A stretch of DNA of 64,000 nt from Aurantiacibacter odishensis. GTDB taxonomy: Bacteria; Pseudomonadota; Alphaproteobacteria; Sphingomonadales; Sphingomonadaceae. The stretch's first letter is position 1. Every line of letters starts with the position of its first letter. The notes below the pieces were generated by a model, which was not told where the DNA came from, did not search any database, and saw only the letters and a list, made by a program, of their open reading frames with translations. The stretch covers positions 682,001 through 746,000 of the forward strand of contig NZ_QYOS01000025.1 of NCBI RefSeq assembly GCF_003605195.1. The letters run 5' to 3'. The position numbers were made by a program, and so were the translations under genes. Shown one piece after another: positions 36,758-46,311 of this stretch.

Positions 36758-38649
36758 GCGATTCCCAGGCGGGCCAGCGAGCGGTCCAGCATGACGAGTT
36801 GCCACAGCAGGCGAGAATGATCCGCGCGGCCTCCGATATGTTCCTCGGCAATCTCGGCGAGGCGCACATTGTCGAACCACCCGGTACGCGCCAGCATCGC
36901 GCTCTTGGAAATGCCGCGTGCCTTGCCCGCCAGTGGGCCGCGAAACCACTCCGCGATCGGAGTGACGAAGCCTTGCTTGGGGCGGTAAAGAATGTCTTCC
37001 GGCAGGTACCGCCCCATCGCCTTCTTGAGCAGCCATTTGCCCTGTCGGCCCTTGATGCGCAGCCCTTCCGGAAGCCCCGCCGCGAACTCGACGAGGCGAT
37101 GATCGAGCAACGGTTCGCGCGCTTCGAGGCTGGCGGCCATGCTGGTGCGGTCGACCTTGGTGAGGATATCGCCCGGCAGCCAGAACTTCAGGTCCGCGTA
37201 CTGAGCCTGATCCAGCCCACTGCGCATCGGTGCCCTGCCCATCAGATCGTAAAGCGGCTGCTCCGCACGATAGCTGCCGAGCTGTCCGGCCAAGTCCGGA
37301 GAGTAGAGGGCGAACCGCGCCTCCGGCGACACGACCGACAGCGCACGGGCATAGCCTTCCTCGGCAGAACCCGCGAGCGAAAGAAGCGTCGTCTTGGCCC
37401 GCAGGGGCCGCGGTGCCCAGTCCGCCTTCGGATAAGCCCGGCCGAGCGGGCCGAGCACGTTCTTGCGCACCGCTTTTGGTATCAAACCGCGCAGTCGCTC
37501 CTCGTGCGCGTGGAACACCTGTCTCCTGTAACCCGCCATCGCTTCGTCCGCCCCGTCCCCGGACAAGGCCACGGTGACGTTCTCCCTTGCCAGTTGGCAC
37601 ACCCACCAGGTGGGCAGCGCGCTGGCATCGGCGAACGGCTCGTCAAACATGCCTGCAATCGTGTCTATCGCGTCGAACTGGTCGGCGCTTACGGTGCGGG
37701 CTTCGTGATCGGTAGCGAAAAGCTCTGCTACCTGCCGGGCGTAACTCGTCTCGTCCGCGCTGGCGACGTCGAAACCGATGGAACAGGTCTTCACCGGCTG
37801 GCGGCTTGCTTCCGCCATGAAGGCGACCACGCTGGAACTGTCGACACCGCCGGAGAGAAACGCGCCGAGCGGCACGTCCGAAACCATGCGGCTCGTCACC
37901 GCCTGCTGGAGGTGGTGGAGCAGTTCCGCCTCGAGGTCTTTCGCCTTGCCCTTGTGGCGCTTGGCGAAACTGATGTCCCAGTACTGCTGCGGTTCCGGAA
38001 CCGGGCTGTCGTGACGCAGCGTTAGCGTATGCCCGGCAGGCAATTTGCGCACGCCTTTTAGGATGGAACGATGGTCGGGCACGTAGCCCCACGCCATGAA
38101 GTCCTCCACCGCCCTTGGATCGGCATCACGCCGCATCAAAGGGTGGGCGAGCAGTCCCTTGAGCTCGGAGGCAAAAGCAACCGATCCGTCGGAAAGCTGC
38201 GTGTAGAACAGCGGCTTCACGCCGAAACGGTCACGCGCCAGGAATAGCTCCCGTCGCTTGCGGTCGTAGATGGCGAAGGCGAACATGCCATGGAGGCGGG
38301 AAACGCATTCGGCACCCCACTGCTCGTAGGCTGCAAGGATCACCTCGGTATCGCCCTCGGTGCGGAAGGTAGTGCCGCGCGCTTCCAGCTCCTTTCGCAC
38401 TTCCCGAAAGTTGTAGATCTCGCCGTTGAAGCTGATCGTCAGCCTCTCGCTGATCGAATGCATCGGTTGCGGAGAGCCTGCCACGTCGATGATCGACAAG
38501 CGACGATGGCCGAGGCCCACCCCTTGCGCCGTCCAGACACCGGAGCCATCCGGACCGCGATGGGCGAGCACGTCGGTCATCCGTTCGACCCTGATGGGAT
38601 CGACCGGCTTGATCGTGCCGCAATGGAAAAGGCCCGCGATCCCGCACAT
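36754..38649 (-). CDS. Exosortase A-associated amidotransferase (asparagine synthetase-like)
   Basis: 631-aa AsnB-like protein. The N-terminal glutaminase starts with the processed nucleophile Cys2 (MCGIAGLF) and the C-terminal synthetase domain has the PP-loop SGGVDSS. It corresponds to the exosortase-linked amidotransferase family (TIGR03108 from memory), thought to amidate a sugar acid or peptide precursor of the polysaccharide, not to make free asparagine. Last gene of the long minus-strand unit, 9 bases after xrtA. Ends in an overlapping convergent stop with zapE. Confidence 0.93.
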   Translation of the reverse strand: MCGIAGLFHCGTIKPVDPIRVERMTDVLAHRGPDGSGVWTAQGVGLGHRRLSIIDVAGSPQPMHSISERLTISFNGEIYNFREVRKELEARGTTFRTEGDTEVILAAYEQWGAECVSRLHGMFAFAIYDRKRRELFLARDRFGVKPLFYTQLSDGSVAFASELKGLLAHPLMRRDADPRAVEDFMAWGYVPDHRSILKGVRKLPAGHTLTLRHDSPVPEPQQYWDISFAKRHKGKAKDLEAELLHHLQQAVTSRMVSDVPLGAFLSGGVDSSSVVAFMAEASRQPVKTCSIGFDVASADETSYARQVAELFATDHEARTVSADQFDAIDTIAGMFDEPFADASALPTWWVCQLARENVTVALSGDGADEAMAGYRRQVFHAHEERLRGLIPKAVRKNVLGPLGRAYPKADWAPRPLRAKTTLLSLAGSAEEGYARALSVVSPEARFALYSPDLAGQLGSYRAEQPLYDLMGRAPMRSGLDQAQYADLKFWLPGDILTKVDRTSMAASLEAREPLLDHRLVEFAAGLPEGLRIKGRQGKWLLKKAMGRYLPEDILYRPKQGFVTPIAEWFRGPLAGKARGISKSAMLARTGWFDNVRLAEIAEEHIGGRADHSRLLWQLVMLDRSLARLGIA

Positions 38650-38658
38650 GCGTGCGAA

Positions 38659-40215
38659 CTAGTCGAGCCGGGCCAAAGCGTCCATCCAATCCGAAACGGG
38701 AGCGGTGGATTGCAGAAAGTCCGCGAGCACGGTCTCACCGTCCTGCGTGGACGTATCCTCGGCAGAGACGATAAGCATCATCGTCGGCTGTGGAACGGAA
38801 AGCAGGCGATCCCGCATATTGAGCAGCTTGAGGCGAAGGCGGCTGCTGCCGGTCCATTCGTCATGACGATACCAGGTGTAGGCGACGCGTTGCTGCGTGC
38901 CCAGCGCCTGCAATCGCACGCCGCTCGCACCAGCAGGCGCGTTGTTCGCCGATAGCCACCGCCATTCGGTATCGCTCGGCAGCGCGCCTTCGCCGTAGCC
39001 CCCCGCCTCTCGGCCCTCTTCCTGCGCGGCGTAGAGTGCGAAGATCACGTCCACCACCCTGCCCTGCCTATCTCGATAGCTGGTAATCAGCCGATGATCG
39101 TAGCCGGTCGCGCGCGGGTGCCACGGATACGACTGGTCCAGCGCGACAGGCTCCCACCCCTCGATTTCGACCAGTCCGATTTCGTCCGGAAGCGCTGCCT
39201 CTACGCTGCGGGCCTGGGCCGCCCAGGCGATGTGGACCACGGCTGCAACAACAAGCGCGCTCATGACGAACCAGCCATTGCCGTTCCAGCGTTCCAGGCG
39301 GCCGGGCCACCTGGCGGCGCGGATCGTAGCGGCATCGATGAACGGAACGCCGATCTGCCGGTCGAAGAACTTCCAGCCTGCGGCCAACAGCGCCGCCATC
39401 ACCAGCGCGAAGAAAATCCAGCCATAAACAATGTGATCGAAGCCTGCGGCAAAGGCGATACCTTGAGACTGGGCGATGTAGATCGTGCCCCATGCGCGCA
39501 CGCCGTTCGCAAGGATCGGCAGGACAACCGCCACCACCATGAACACCGCGCGCCGTCGCCACGCAAGGAAGCATACGTGCGCGACCAGCGTGCCAAGCGC
39601 CACCATGGCGATCAGGAATTTCACGCCCGAGCATGCTTCGGCGACCTCGAACAGGCCGACCGGCGTGTCGATGAAGACGCCTTCCACCGCGGCGGGAATC
39701 CCGCTGGCATGGGTCAGTGCGATCGTGATGTGCGCCGTGATCATCTGCAATGCCGGAACAAGCTCTTCCCCGACAGGGACAAGGAAAAGGCCGAACGCGA
39801 GCGGAAAGAGCAACGCCCATGCCACGCGCGGCCCGAACAAGGTGACGACGCTGGCCTGCAATACCATCACGAGCGCGAGGTGGCTGACGGTTGCCGTTCC
39901 GGAAATATCACCCAGCAGCCAAGCGAACATGGCCCCTGTCACCATCAGCAATCCCGGCCCCCATGCTTGCGGCACCAGTTTCGCCAGTTCTGGCGATCTC
40001 TGCCACACCAGCCAACCAATGATCACCGGTACAAGCAGGATGTGGTTAAAGGTGGAGATGTTCCACCACTGGTTCACCATTACCGCCCAGTCCGCCGCGA
40101 ACAGCGCCAGTATCGCGGCCCAGGCGATTGCAAGACGTAGCAGGGGCATACGCCAGGCAGGCGCAATCCTCTCTGTGATCGCGGCGCGATGCGGAGAGGC
40201 CGCTTCAAGCAGCAT
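38659..40215 (-). CDS. xrtA: Exosortase A fused to EpsI domain
   Basis: 518-aa polytopic membrane protease/transpeptidase that cleaves PEP-CTERM sorting signals. About eight helices occupy residues 25-290. The catalytic Cys is C195 in AEACSGVKF, the Arg is R240 in NGVRAWG, and the His is H261 in DHIVYGW. From about residue 335 the EpsI domain follows (VEIEGWEPVALDQSYPWHP), fused as in sphingomonad XrtA. The start at ATG 40215 overlaps the glycosyltransferase by 11 bases; a later ATG (M23) is possible. Confidence 0.95.
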   Translation of the reverse strand: MLLEAASPHRAAITERIAPAWRMPLLRLAIAWAAILALFAADWAVMVNQWWNISTFNHILLVPVIIGWLVWQRSPELAKLVPQAWGPGLLMVTGAMFAWLLGDISGTATVSHLALVMVLQASVVTLFGPRVAWALLFPLAFGLFLVPVGEELVPALQMITAHITIALTHASGIPAAVEGVFIDTPVGLFEVAEACSGVKFLIAMVALGTLVAHVCFLAWRRRAVFMVVAVVLPILANGVRAWGTIYIAQSQGIAFAAGFDHIVYGWIFFALVMAALLAAGWKFFDRQIGVPFIDAATIRAARWPGRLERWNGNGWFVMSALVVAAVVHIAWAAQARSVEAALPDEIGLVEIEGWEPVALDQSYPWHPRATGYDHRLITSYRDRQGRVVDVIFALYAAQEEGREAGGYGEGALPSDTEWRWLSANNAPAGASGVRLQALGTQQRVAYTWYRHDEWTGSSRLRLKLLNMRDRLLSVPQPTMMLIVSAEDTSTQDGETVLADFLQSTAPVSDWMDALARLD

Positions 40216-41428
40216 CGCGCGAAGACACCTGAACCATGCTCAACAATTGCGGCAATTCAGACAGCATGGCTCGCCAGTTCATTGTCTCCATGACGAACCG
40301 CCGCGCCTCATGCCCCAATGTCCGTGAAGCGGCGGGCTCAGATGCAAGCCGCAGCAGTGCAGCCACGAAAGCGGCGTTGTCTTCTGCAACGAGGACTTGC
40401 TCGTTCTCGGCTGCGTGAATGCCGCTCGCAGCATCTGGCGACACGATGACGGGCCGCGCCATGGCCATTGCCTCCAGCACCTTGTTCTGCACACCCCGCG
40501 CGATCCGGAGCGGTGCCACGACGGCATCTGCGCCGGCGAGCCAGGGCCGCGTATCGGGCACTTCGCCGATGACGCTGGTACCGTGAACGCCGTGCAAGGA
40601 TCGCACTTCTTTAGTAGGGGCGCGGCCGACAATATGGAACTGTGCCGCGGGCAGAGTGCGTAGGACGTCGGGCATGATCTCGCGGGCCATCCGCGTAACG
40701 GCTTCGACATTGGGGGCGTAATCCATCTGCCCTGTAAAAACATAATGCGGGCCACCTTCCATCAGTACCGGGGCAGGTCCGACCGAACCCGGATCGAACA
40801 GCGCACAGTCGATGCCGTTGCGCAGGGCACGAATATCGTGCGTTCCGCTCGTCCGCTCCCGCAGCAAGTTGGCCTCGGCCTCGCTCACCAGCAGCGTGGT
40901 GTCGGCGCGTTGTACGAGGCGGGATTCTTCCGCTTTCAGCAGCCTCCCCTCCCGTGCATCGACGAACGCCCGTGGACCGGTTCCCGCCTTGCCGTAAGCT
41001 TCGAACTTGGCGGAATCGACATCGACGAGATCGAGCAGAAGGTGTCCTTGCCAATCGGTCGGCACATACTGTCCCATTTGCCCGGAAAAGACGTAGATTG
41101 CCGCTATCTTGCCCGAACTGAGGAGGTTCTGCACCCAATCCGCCAACTCGCGCGAGCGGAAAGCGGCAAAGCTTACAGGCTCACCGCGCAGTAAAGCTTC
41201 GGCACCGGCTAGTGTAAGCGGCTTCGATCGGCGTGGCATGCACCAGCTGCGCGCCATTCCGTCCAGGAAGTGCGCGGACGCCATATCGGCATCGGTCTCG
41301 GCGAGGCAGCCGACATGCACGGGCGCAATGCCCGCCAGCGCCTTGAGGACGTGGTGCGAACGAATCTTGTCGCCGCGGTCAGGGGGGAACGGCAGGCGAT
41401 GCGCGAGGAAGAGGATATCGCCGCTCAT
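40205..41428 (-). CDS. Exosortase A-associated glycosyltransferase (TIGR03087 type)
   Basis: 407-aa GT4-like glycosyltransferase. The N-terminus LFLAHRLPFPPDRGDKIRSH and the later segments FTGQMDYAPNVEAVTRMARE and ARGVQNKVLEAMAMARPVI are typical of this PEP-CTERM-linked family (TIGR03087, recalled). It should add a sugar to the polysaccharide repeat on its lipid carrier at the inner face of the membrane; sugar specificity cannot be read. It overlaps xrtA by 11 bases and is 9 bases after the FemAB-like gene. Confidence 0.93.
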   Translation of the reverse strand: MSGDILFLAHRLPFPPDRGDKIRSHHVLKALAGIAPVHVGCLAETDADMASAHFLDGMARSWCMPRRSKPLTLAGAEALLRGEPVSFAAFRSRELADWVQNLLSSGKIAAIYVFSGQMGQYVPTDWQGHLLLDLVDVDSAKFEAYGKAGTGPRAFVDAREGRLLKAEESRLVQRADTTLLVSEAEANLLRERTSGTHDIRALRNGIDCALFDPGSVGPAPVLMEGGPHYVFTGQMDYAPNVEAVTRMAREIMPDVLRTLPAAQFHIVGRAPTKEVRSLHGVHGTSVIGEVPDTRPWLAGADAVVAPLRIARGVQNKVLEAMAMARPVIVSPDAASGIHAAENEQVLVAEDNAAFVAALLRLASEPAASRTLGHEARRFVMETMNWRAMLSELPQLLSMVQVSSRDAA

Positions 41429-41437
41429 GGCTGTCCC

Positions 41438-42496
41438 CTACCCAAGTCCGCGCGCAATGATCGGACCGACCCGGTTCGCCACGCCCAGCGGCAACTTCTT
41501 CCACAGCGCGATGCGCGACTGGTGCTGCGCACTGGTAGGATCGGCGTCCCGCGCCTCATGGCCCGGTGCGGTCCAGCTTGCGTAGGACAAGGGCTCGGCT
41601 CCGAAACCCCAGTTCTTCTTGAATGCGTAGGCCCCGCTGTTGGTCTTGCTGCGCCCAAAATCGAAGCGCTCGCACCCGCGGCTGCGAGCATGCAGCATCA
41701 GCTCGAAATACATGCGATCGTTGGCGCGGAGGCGGCGCGCATTCCATGTGCCGCCGCCCCAGTACGGCATGACCGCGCCATCGTGATAAAGCGAAAGCAC
41801 GCTCGCGACGGGCGCGCCCTTGTCCCACACTGTCAGGATGTCCGCATCGAGCCTGTCGAGCACGGCATCGAACAGGGCCTTCGGGAACACCGGCGTGCCA
41901 AGGTTACGCACGCTTTCGGCATAGACGCGGTAATGCGCCAGGCGTTCTAGCGAGCCCTTGCCAGTCGTGACCTTCAGATTGATGTTGAGGCTCTTGCGAA
42001 CCTCGGCGCGCTGCTTGCGCGGGATCGCTGCGAGTTGCGCATCGTCGTCCACGGCCAGCGGCGCGACGAAGCCGCAATGGCTTTCGTGGCGCAGGTGCCA
42101 TCCGCGGCCTGCCACGCCGCCACGAACCTCCACCGTCGGGCAGGACAGGCGAAGCGCATATTCCTCGGCCGCAGTAATCAGGTTCAAGGCGGTTTCGTCG
42201 CTTTCGGCCAGTGCGCCGCCTTCAACCGCAAAACCGGAGGACGCCAGCATTCGTCCGAACACGGGTGAATGAACCTCGGTCAGCGGCAGCCAGCCTGTCA
42301 CCCTGTCGCCTCTTTCCGCGACAAGACCTCGGGCGCGCTGGCCCGTGCCTGTTTCAACAGCCTGCAACCATGCCGGCCGGTGGAAGACCGATCCAGCTTG
42401 GTCCGCCACGTATGCCTCGATGCGGGCCACTTCGTCTGGCTGGCGCAGGTCGACAGCGCGCGTCATTTCGCGAACCATGGGGAACGGCGCATTCAT
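41438..42496 (-). CDS. FemAB-like protein, exosortase A-associated
   Basis: 352-aa GNAT-fold protein of the FemAB/BioF2-like group (TIGR03019 from memory). Recognisable segments include VFHRPAWLQAVETGTGQRAR, the basic stretch IPRKQRAEVRKSLNINLKVT, and the core FDFGRSKTNSGAYAFKKNWG. FemAB proteins transfer amino acids from tRNA; here the likely role is aminoacyl or acyl modification of the polysaccharide, which is inference. ATG 42496 overlaps the deacetylase stop (ATGA). Confidence 0.9.
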   Translation of the reverse strand: MNAPFPMVREMTRAVDLRQPDEVARIEAYVADQAGSVFHRPAWLQAVETGTGQRARGLVAERGDRVTGWLPLTEVHSPVFGRMLASSGFAVEGGALAESDETALNLITAAEEYALRLSCPTVEVRGGVAGRGWHLRHESHCGFVAPLAVDDDAQLAAIPRKQRAEVRKSLNINLKVTTGKGSLERLAHYRVYAESVRNLGTPVFPKALFDAVLDRLDADILTVWDKGAPVASVLSLYHDGAVMPYWGGGTWNARRLRANDRMYFELMLHARSRGCERFDFGRSKTNSGAYAFKKNWGFGAEPLSYASWTAPGHEARDADPTSAQHQSRIALWKKLPLGVANRVGPIIARGLG

Positions 42497-43404
42497 CCGT
42501 GCACCGCTTTCTCCAGGCGTAGTCGCAGGTTCTCACGCTTGGCGACGCCATCCATGCGGCCCCAGTGAAACTCGCGCACGAGGTGTTCGAGCTTGCCGGA
42601 CATCTTGCCAAGGTTCGTGTAGTGCCGCAAACGCGAACGCAGCGGCGCCCCAGCCACCCGAGGCTGGCCCGGATCGATTTCCCAGGGGTGGAAATAGAAG
42701 ATCGCCGGACGCACATCGGTGCGGTTGACCTGGCGGATGGCCCAGCGGCTGAACGCGTATGGCAGGACACGGAAGAACCCGCCCCCGCCTGCAGCCAGGC
42801 GCTTACCGCGAAACATGGCAGTTGTGACGGGGAGCTCTACGAAATTGCTGCCCTCGACCGGCTTGAACGCGAAACGCGGCGCTTCCCGCCAGCCATAATG
42901 ATCGTGCGCAATCGGCGCGACGCTGGAGGAATAGAGGTAGCCCGCATCCACCAGTGCCTCGTGCGCCCATGGCGTGCGCGCATCGATGGAGAAACTTGGC
43001 GCGCGATAGCCGACAACCCGCGTGCCGCTCGCGTCTTCCAGCACCTTTCTGGTGCTGGCAATATCGGCCGCGAAACTCGCCTCGTTCATGCGAAACACGC
43101 GTTGGTGATCCCAGCCGTGGCTGGCAATTTCGTGGCCGCGGCCGGCAATGTCGCGCAGTAGGCTTCCGTGGCGCTGCGCCACCCAGCCCAGCGTGAAGAA
43201 GGTGCCTTTAGCGCCCGCCTCGTCGAACAGGTCGAGAATGCGGCGCACGTTGCGGTCCACCCGGTCATCCAGAGTGGACCACTGGCCGCGCTCGATCACA
43301 TCCTCGAATGCGCCGACCTGGAACCAGTCTTCCACATCGACCGACAGGCCGTTGACGACTTCTTCCGCCTTGGCCGGCTTGTTGTCGAAGTTCAGAGCAT
43401 TCAC
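42493..43404 (-). CDS. Polysaccharide deacetylase, exosortase A-associated
   Basis: 303-aa NodB-type carbohydrate esterase (CE4). The metal-site Asp pair is in LSVDVEDWFQVG and the His pair in EIASHGWDHQRVF. Other motifs are TFFTLGWVAQR and GYRAPSFSID. It removes N-acetyl groups from the polysaccharide or a precursor (TIGR03006 type, recalled). The start is GTG 43404 with AAGGAG ten bases upstream; no ATG is suitably placed. Confidence 0.94.
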   Translation of the reverse strand: MNALNFDNKPAKAEEVVNGLSVDVEDWFQVGAFEDVIERGQWSTLDDRVDRNVRRILDLFDEAGAKGTFFTLGWVAQRHGSLLRDIAGRGHEIASHGWDHQRVFRMNEASFAADIASTRKVLEDASGTRVVGYRAPSFSIDARTPWAHEALVDAGYLYSSSVAPIAHDHYGWREAPRFAFKPVEGSNFVELPVTTAMFRGKRLAAGGGGFFRVLPYAFSRWAIRQVNRTDVRPAIFYFHPWEIDPGQPRVAGAPLRSRLRHYTNLGKMSGKLEHLVREFHWGRMDGVAKRENLRLRLEKAVHG

Positions 43405-43445
43405 GGCGTTTCGGCTCCTTGCCCGGATTGGCTCCGCCTTGGCGT

Positions 43446-44600
43446 TCAGGCGGCCTTGCTCGAATCCATGTCGTTCTCGATCCAGTCGATCAACATGGTG
43501 AGCGTCTGACGGATCGTGCGCTCCTGTTCAAAGCACCTGGATTCGACGCGGGCGAGCTGCGCGCGCAGGCTTTCGATCTCCGGGTTCACCTTCTCAGCAA
43601 TATCGGCGTCGCGCTGATCGGCCATTTCCACGATGGCCTGCTGCAATTCGGCGATCTGGGCGTCGCGCTCGGCCAGGTATTCTTCCAGCATCTCCCTGTC
43701 GACCCGCGGAGTGGTGGGCATGGCCTTCACAGGCTCATAGCTCACCTCCTGCGCGGGCATCGGCGAGGGTGCCGCTTCGGGGAAGGCACGCTCCGCCTCC
43801 ATCTCGGCCAGAACGTTCTGCAGCATGGCAGCATCGATGCGGTTTCTCTCTTCCACAGCGCCCAACAGCAGCAGGCGATTGGCGATCTGGTTCACCCGGC
43901 GCGGAATACCGCCGCTGGCTTCGTACAGTTCCGTAAACACGCGCTGGTCGAATGCCGGGTTGCCATCCCAGCCCACTACTTTCAGGCGGTGGAAGATATA
44001 GGGCTCGATCTCACCTTTCTGCATCGGCTCCAGGTGGTGCGCGGCAATCACGCGCTGGCGCAGCTGTTCGAGCCCCGGGTCGCTCTGGATCGTCACGCGG
44101 AATTCGGGCTGGCCCAGCAGCAGCGTCTGCAACAGCGGGTGGTTGCCAAGCTGGAAGTTCGACAGCATCCGCAGCTCTTCCAGCGCCGAAACGGAAAGGT
44201 TCTGCGATTCGTCCATCACCAGCAGGCAGCGGCGACCCTCACGGGCTTCCTCGTGCAGGAAGCTCTCGATCTCGGTCAGCGCGGTGGCCTTGTCATGCCC
44301 TTCGATATCGAGACCGAAGCTGCGCGCGACGACGTGGACAATCTCTTCGCCATCCAGCTTGCTGGTGACGACCTGCGCGATAGTGACCTGGCTATCATCC
44401 AGGCTTTCCATCATGTGCGCGACCAGCGTCGACTTGCCCGATCCCACTTCGCCGGTGATGACGATGAAGCCCTCTCCTTGCGCTAGGCCATAGCCGAGGT
44501 AGGACAACGCCTTGCGATGCGTCACCGAGCGGAAGTAGAACTCCGGATCGGGCGTCAGCTGGAAAGGCTTGCCGGTGAGGCCATAGAAGTTATCGAACAT
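43446..44600 (-). CDS. Exosortase A-associated ATPase (ExeA/GspA-like)
   Basis: 384-aa AAA ATPase (TIGR03015 type, recalled). The N-terminus is MFDNFYGLTGKPFQLTPDP, Walker A is GEVGSGKSTLVA, Walker B is CLLVMDESQNL, and the sensor region is LLGQPEFRVTI. The last roughly 90 residues form a coiled coil. The start is ATG 44600 with AAGGAG upstream; the longer open frame upstream lies inside the outer-membrane protein gene. Likely powers or organises export across the envelope. Confidence 0.94.
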   Translation of the reverse strand: MFDNFYGLTGKPFQLTPDPEFYFRSVTHRKALSYLGYGLAQGEGFIVITGEVGSGKSTLVAHMMESLDDSQVTIAQVVTSKLDGEEIVHVVARSFGLDIEGHDKATALTEIESFLHEEAREGRRCLLVMDESQNLSVSALEELRMLSNFQLGNHPLLQTLLLGQPEFRVTIQSDPGLEQLRQRVIAAHHLEPMQKGEIEPYIFHRLKVVGWDGNPAFDQRVFTELYEASGGIPRRVNQIANRLLLLGAVEERNRIDAAMLQNVLAEMEAERAFPEAAPSPMPAQEVSYEPVKAMPTTPRVDREMLEEYLAERDAQIAELQQAIVEMADQRDADIAEKVNPEIESLRAQLARVESRCFEQERTIRQTLTMLIDWIENDMDSSKAA

Positions 44601-44625
44601 GGGTCTGGTCTCCTTGATGACCCTA

Positions 44626-46311
44626 TCAGTCAAACGTGTAACGAAGGCCCAGCAGGGCCGAAGCGGATGAATAGTCGGCGAGGTCGTCGTCGCGGCTGAT
44701 GCCGTCGATGCCCACGGCAGCGATGCCGGTGAGTCCGCGCCAGATGTCGCGATTGTAGGCGAGCGATGCGGAATAACCGATGCCATCGCCCAGATTGCCC
44801 GCGCCGGCATCGAACCAGCTGGCATAGGCACCAGCGGACAGCCCCGAATTGCGATCGAGCTGGTGGGCGATATTCGCCGCGATGTAATAGCTTTCGTCCA
44901 CCACCCCATCCACAGCGGCGAGGACGGTCTCCTCCGCGCCAATGAAGCTGCGGCGATCGTAACCCGCGCCGATGCCGAAGCTGGTGCGTCCGGCAACGGC
45001 GGAATAGCTCGCGGAAACCCCGCGATTGCGGAAGACCGAGGAGCGCAGCGAGTTGAGCTGTGCTAGCGTGCAGTTGTTGCCCTCCACCCCGATCACGCAG
45101 CCGCCGAGGTCGCCCGAGATCGGATTGCGAACGGCGGTGAAATCGGTGCCCAGCAGGTCCAGCGCGTTCGTCAGTTGCCCCCCGAAGCCGGTGATGTTGT
45201 CGTAAACGGCGACGCTGAGGCCCGAATTGCGGCTGGGCGCGTAAGATAGCGTGCCGTAATAGGTGGTGGAGCCATAGCGGCGGCCCAGTGTAGCAGAGAG
45301 CGAGGTGCGGCGACTGGGCCGCCACATCACGCCCACGTCCCAGATCAGCCCGTCTGTCTCATAGGCGATCCGGCGCGGCTGGCTTTCGTCGGTGACAAGT
45401 CGGCCATCGGGGCCGAGCAGCACAGTGCCATCCGCATCCAGCACGGCGTCGCGGCTGGATACCTCTACGTCTTCGTACCCGACACCCGCTACCAGAGCGA
45501 GGGTCGGAGAAACCGGGAGCGTCACGTCGGCGCGCACGTACTTGTCGTCGATACGCTGATCGAGATTGGAAATGTCCTGGCGGTTCCATCCGCCGCCCAC
45601 ACCGACGCCAACCGGTGCGACCGTGCCCGGAGCAAGCCCGACGCGCAGCGCAGCATTATGCGTCACGCTGTCGTCGAAGATATCTACCGGCTCCTCACCC
45701 GGCGCGAGCGCCAGCGCATCGGGCGACTCCACACGGGTGTAGCCGAGCCGATACTGGCCGCTGATCTGCATCGGCCCGGAACGGGTCTGGATCGCGGGAC
45801 CTGCGTAGACAGAATAGATCTGGCTGGTTGACCCCTCATTTCCGGCAATCTGGCCGACCGAACTGAATCCGCTGCCATCCACGCTGGTGCGGGAAGCGAG
45901 GCCCCCGGCCTCCAGCGTGATGCCCTGGCGATAGAGGCTGAGCGACGCGCGGGCGATGCCCGACACGGTATCGCTGTCCACCGCATCGCCGTAACCAATG
46001 TCGCGTTCGTAACGCAGCGATGCGGATGCGGCGCTGTTGCGGCCCGCAATCGTGGCATCCACGCCAGCGGCAAGCTGCGTGTAGGTCAGCACCTCGTCGC
46101 CCGGTTGCAGCTGCGCGGTAATGACCTGCGAAGCCTCGATATAGGGCGCTACGTCCGCGCCGTAGGCACGCTCGGCACGCTCGTTGCTGTCGCGCTCGGC
46201 CATTGCAGAAGGGGCAGCGGGGCCTTCCTGCTGGGCAAGCGCGGCCTGCGACAACGTGGCCAACGCCAGCGCAAGGGTCGCTCTCGCAAACAGACATGGG
46301 TGCCCTGCCAT
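44626..46311 (-). CDS. Exosortase A-associated outer-membrane beta-barrel protein
   Basis: 561-aa protein (TIGR03016 type, recalled) with a signal peptide (residues 1 to about 27, ending ALAQ) and a body of alternating amphipathic strands such as SASLRYERDIGYG, FGIGAGYDRRSFIG and GLRYTFD at the C-terminus. The final aromatic Phe is followed by a charged residue, roughly as in outer-membrane barrels. It probably forms or surrounds the polysaccharide exit pore. ATG 46311 overlaps the kinase stop (ATGA). Confidence 0.92.
   Translation of the reverse strand: MAGHPCLFARATLALALATLSQAALAQQEGPAAPSAMAERDSNERAERAYGADVAPYIEASQVITAQLQPGDEVLTYTQLAAGVDATIAGRNSAASASLRYERDIGYGDAVDSDTVSGIARASLSLYRQGITLEAGGLASRTSVDGSGFSSVGQIAGNEGSTSQIYSVYAGPAIQTRSGPMQISGQYRLGYTRVESPDALALAPGEEPVDIFDDSVTHNAALRVGLAPGTVAPVGVGVGGGWNRQDISNLDQRIDDKYVRADVTLPVSPTLALVAGVGYEDVEVSSRDAVLDADGTVLLGPDGRLVTDESQPRRIAYETDGLIWDVGVMWRPSRRTSLSATLGRRYGSTTYYGTLSYAPSRNSGLSVAVYDNITGFGGQLTNALDLLGTDFTAVRNPISGDLGGCVIGVEGNNCTLAQLNSLRSSVFRNRGVSASYSAVAGRTSFGIGAGYDRRSFIGAEETVLAAVDGVVDESYYIAANIAHQLDRNSGLSAGAYASWFDAGAGNLGDGIGYSASLAYNRDIWRGLTGIAAVGIDGISRDDDLADYSSASALLGLRYTFD

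Noticed and set aside
36002-37606. Minus-strand frame bridging zapE and the amidotransferase gene
   Set aside because: Lies in the wrong frame of the amidotransferase and antisense to zapE; both overlapped genes have clear catalytic motifs.
43446-44996. N-terminal extension of the exosortase-associated ATPase
   Set aside because: The added part overlaps the outer-membrane protein gene in another frame; ATG 44600 has a strong ribosome-binding site and the family N-terminus.
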